From Mucidula mucida (taxonomy: Eukaryota; Basidiomycota; Agaricomycetes; Agaricales; Physalacriaceae), in the NCBI GenBank assembly GCA_015501055.1, contig JADNYV010000557.1, positions 1 to 22,238 on the forward strand: a stretch of 22,238 nucleotides of DNA, in the 5' to 3' direction. How positions within the stretch are numbered: position 1 is the first letter of the stretch; each line of letters starts with the position of its first letter. The position numbers and the translations under genes are program-made. Below the pieces are notes generated by a model. That model did no database searches, was not told where the DNA came from, and saw only the letters and a list, made by a program, of their open reading frames with translations. Of the stretch, positions 20,326 to 22,238 are shown piece by piece.

Positions 20326-20688
20326 TCATAATAGTATACCCTTTTGCTTCACCATCTTCCGAGCCCAATCATGCGGCATCATGCATCCCTCGCCACATGC
20401 AGCGCATACTTTGCTGACCAGCCGGTAGTGTTCAACCTCTCCGCCGCCCTCGTCGTCCGTCAGGATACCGCACCCGCAGAACTCCTCTCCGAGCTTGAGA
20501 TGTACAGGATCGCAACATGGGGCGCACGGGACCCGTACATCTCGCCCCTCTTCTCCGCAAAAGCGCATTCTCCCACCACAGTGGAAAAGGGCCTCCCGAT
20601 ATAAGAGTTTGGCCATTTGAAGGAGGACAAGTTTGCATCTCAATTCGAGGGAGGTGAAATAGTCCAAGAGAAGAGATTGGGACGACAT
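20326..20688 (-). CDS. Small Cys-rich protein of unknown function
   Basis: An ATG at 20688 opens 120 codons to TGA at 20326. The protein starts MSSQSLLLDYFTSLELRCKL and has twelve cysteines in zinc-site-like spacing: HCGGRMRFCGEE, VPCAPCCDPVHLKL, EEFCGCGIL and KVCAACGEGCMMPHDW. The even distribution of CxxC/CxC pairs suggests a metal-binding fold rather than a secreted disulfide protein, since no signal peptide is present. A splice-like GTGAGG..TTTAG stretch at about 20714-20766 suggests more coding upstream. The ORF at 21118-20764 (KLHLSRWLVGLRHFWDATIE ...) could be a preceding exon, but its frame does not join. I do not recognise the family. Confidence 0.5.
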   Translation of the reverse strand: MSSQSLLLDYFTSLELRCKLVLLQMAKLLYREALFHCGGRMRFCGEEGRDVRVPCAPCCDPVHLKLGEEFCGCGILTDDEGGGEVEHYRLVSKVCAACGEGCMMPHDWARKMVKQKGILL

Positions 20689-20763
20689 TTGGACTACAGC
20701 CTTTTCTACACTAAAGATGGGACTCCTCAGTAATGCGTCGACCAGAAAGAGGAAGTACCTCAC

Positions 20764-21118
20764 TCAGCCAAGCGCTGCTCCAGTTTCTTTCGATAGGGCA
20801 AGGGGTATTCGTGTCCTCACATCCCATTGGATTTTGAGTAGGCTATGAGCTGTAATGATGATCTCCACGCCATAGAAATCTCCACTAGGCAATGGCGAGA
20901 CATAGCTTGAGTGTAGGATGCAGGCGTGGAAATGATTCGGATGGATAAGCTCTTGCGGGTCCTGAGACATGAGTGATGCCGTCTCTGGGTTCCATTGTCC
21001 GACGTAGCGAAAAGGTTTGCTCGATTTACTTGCCGAATAGAGCGGTACTTCAATTGTAGCATCCCAGAAATGCCTCAAACCCACCAGCCAGCGCGAGAGA
21101 TGCAGTTTCTAGACGCGC
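20764..21118 (-). other. Open stretch of unknown function, possibly an upstream exon
   Basis: After an acceptor-like GTCTAG at 21114-21119, the minus strand is open for 117 codons to TGA at 20764. It reads KLHLSRWLVGLRHFWDATIE, then PNHFHACILHSS and FYGVEIIITAHSLLKIQWD. It has no ATG near its start, so it is probably an internal exon or a remnant. The composition looks protein-like, but I cannot name a family, and the stop prevents a simple join to the Cys-rich ORF. Confidence 0.3.
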
Positions 21119-21139
21119 CACCCCAATCTAATTAATCAG

Positions 21140-22010
21140 TCATCCAATAGCCCTTTTCATTGCCTTTTTGTAAAGGGTATCGGTATCTCCACCAGTCAAG
21201 GGTGCCACATCAGGGTAATAACCCAGATAATAAGCACGAGCCGTAACAGGATCAAGGGCGTCGATTGCGGCCACGCTTGTGAGTGGTGGCAGGATGACAA
21301 GCTGCAGTGAGTCAATAAGTAGTATCAAGAGCACAGATTAGTATACATACACCATCGGGGAACGATCCGCTCCAAAACTAATTCACCATCTGGAAATGGA
21401 ATTTGATGGAAGGGGTCCACCAGCCCCCATACGCAGCGAAGAGTTGAGATACTGCATAGAATTTGAAGCCTATCAAGGAAGATGGGCAAGGGACAGCATA
21501 CCTTGCGACGCGCAACCAAATTCTTCATTGTATAACCCTCCACCTTCTTGAGGGTGTATCACATCTCCCGAAGTGTGCGCTGTGTTGTTTCAAGCCTCCC
21601 GGTGAGCCTTGCTTCCACGTTGAGCAGGTCGCGCTGGGCGTTACTTTCGACATCATGAATCTGAGCTTGGAGACCGATTAGCCCACTTTCCACACTAGGG
21701 AGGCCACCCTTGAGACTGGAAAGCCCACTTTTTATGTCCGTGAGGCTGGCGTTCATCTCTGCCCTGAAGTCCGTGATTATGCTCTCGAGCCTTGCAGAAT
21801 TGCGCTGTTTCTGCTCGTGGCTCGCTCTATACCACGGCGCTACATCAGGATATTCAGCAATGTAGGAGCAACTGAAGGCTATGGCATACGCATGACGGTT
21901 GTATCCTGGACACCGAGGGAGGTATTCATGACTGTATGGTAATACCTTGCACACGCTGCTGCGGCAGCGTCGTTGACGTACGTATCCGCCTGCGCCGACA
22001 GGTTTGTTTC
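21140..22010 (-). pseudogene. Mug135-like coiled-coil protein, frame disrupted
   Basis: The region carries the layout of the fungal Mug135-like family (Pfam Mug135-like C-terminal domain, from memory). An N-terminal helical part is seen (AQADTYVNDAAAAACARYYH, about 21994-21935), then AYAIAFSCSYIAEYPDVAPW and a coiled coil (about 21800-21565, with repeated SGL/SLK heptad-like steps). KNLVARRK follows at about 21525. The C-terminal domain has DPFHQIPFPDGE (about 21420-21385), an intron GTATGT..TGCAG (21303-21355), then PPLTSVAAIDALDPVTARAY YLGYYPDVAP and a stop at 21140. Breaks are a frame change near 21895, TGA at 21559-21561, and a second frame change near 21430. A GTATGC..ATAG segment of 32 bases after ARRK would be unusually short for an intron. 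No start codon could be fixed. Family call moderate; function of the family unknown to me. Confidence 0.55.
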
Positions 22011-22238
22011 TGAGAGCGAGATTATTCAGAGAGATTCAGAAGGAACGCGGTTTACGCGCTACCGCTTGATTGACTACAACAAGACTGTCTCTGGGGAAGC
22101 AGTAGGTGAATTCCGATTACCGTATTTATGGGTTGGAGCCTGGACGAGTGCAGTTGCAGGTATGATGGTCAACAACAAGAACTGATTGCATAGGTTCCGT
22201 TGTGTGGCGGCAAGTAAAACCACAGGACGGCTGGCACA

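Noticed and set aside
21973..22185. 70-codon plus-strand frame at the window end
   Set aside because: No ATG start (it opens at TTG), it overlaps the Mug135-like gene on the other strand, and it has no recognised motif.
1..22238. Search for tRNA genes, CRISPR arrays, transposase or reverse-transcriptase motifs, and terminal repeats
   Set aside because: None could be supported by eye; short TTCGA matches lacked a cloverleaf, and no repeated spacer pattern exists.

Overview
The window reads as nuclear DNA of a filamentous basidiomycete, most likely a mushroom-forming Agaricomycete. Coding regions are cut by many introns of about 45-60 bases with GT..AG ends. The recognisable families are eukaryotic: a G-protein alpha subunit, Rad6, Bub3, a class 3 lipase, an M28 peptidase, and the fungal macrophage-activating-glycoprotein and Mug135-like families. 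I see no bacterial, viral, CRISPR or transposon genes and no tRNA or rRNA.

Layout. 216-1639 (+) G-alpha gene with an intact 5' part and a broken 3' part. 1640-3440 has no recognised gene, although the minus strand of 2110-2920 holds coding-like fragments. 3533-5201 (+) secreted ricin-lectin/macrophage-activating-glycoprotein-like protein. 5867-7612 (+) cofactor-independent phosphoglycerate mutase. 7733-10483 (-) Stealth-family phosphotransferase related to GNPTAB, with at least ten reading-frame breaks. 10484-11864 has no recognised gene. 11865-13172 (+) class 3 lipase with 11 exons. 13359-13945 (-) UBC2/RAD6. 14287-16634 (+) Ser/Thr-rich single-pass membrane protein. 16976-18203 (+) BUB3. 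18523-20015 (+) secreted M28 metallopeptidase with a C-terminal fibronectin-like domain. 20093-20115 is a run of 23 G. 20326-20688 (-) Cys-rich ORF of unknown function. 21140-22010 (-) Mug135-like coiled-coil gene with a damaged frame.

The genes do not form an obvious pathway or cluster. They are a mix of housekeeping (glycolysis, ubiquitin conjugation, spindle checkpoint), signalling and secreted functions, in ordinary fungal gene order with one divergent pair (ubc2 and the membrane protein) and two convergent pairs. The spliced models for seven genes were checked by hand: exon lengths sum to whole codons and splice phases match.

The most notable point is a contrast. Seven genes read cleanly through several kilobases, while the G-alpha 3' end, the Stealth gene and the Mug135-like gene carry dense small frameshifts. 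This is either local consensus error or real decay, and the sequence alone cannot separate the two. Two introns with GC donors, in the lipase and BUB3 genes, are required for the conserved frames. I did not find a convincing new biological system.
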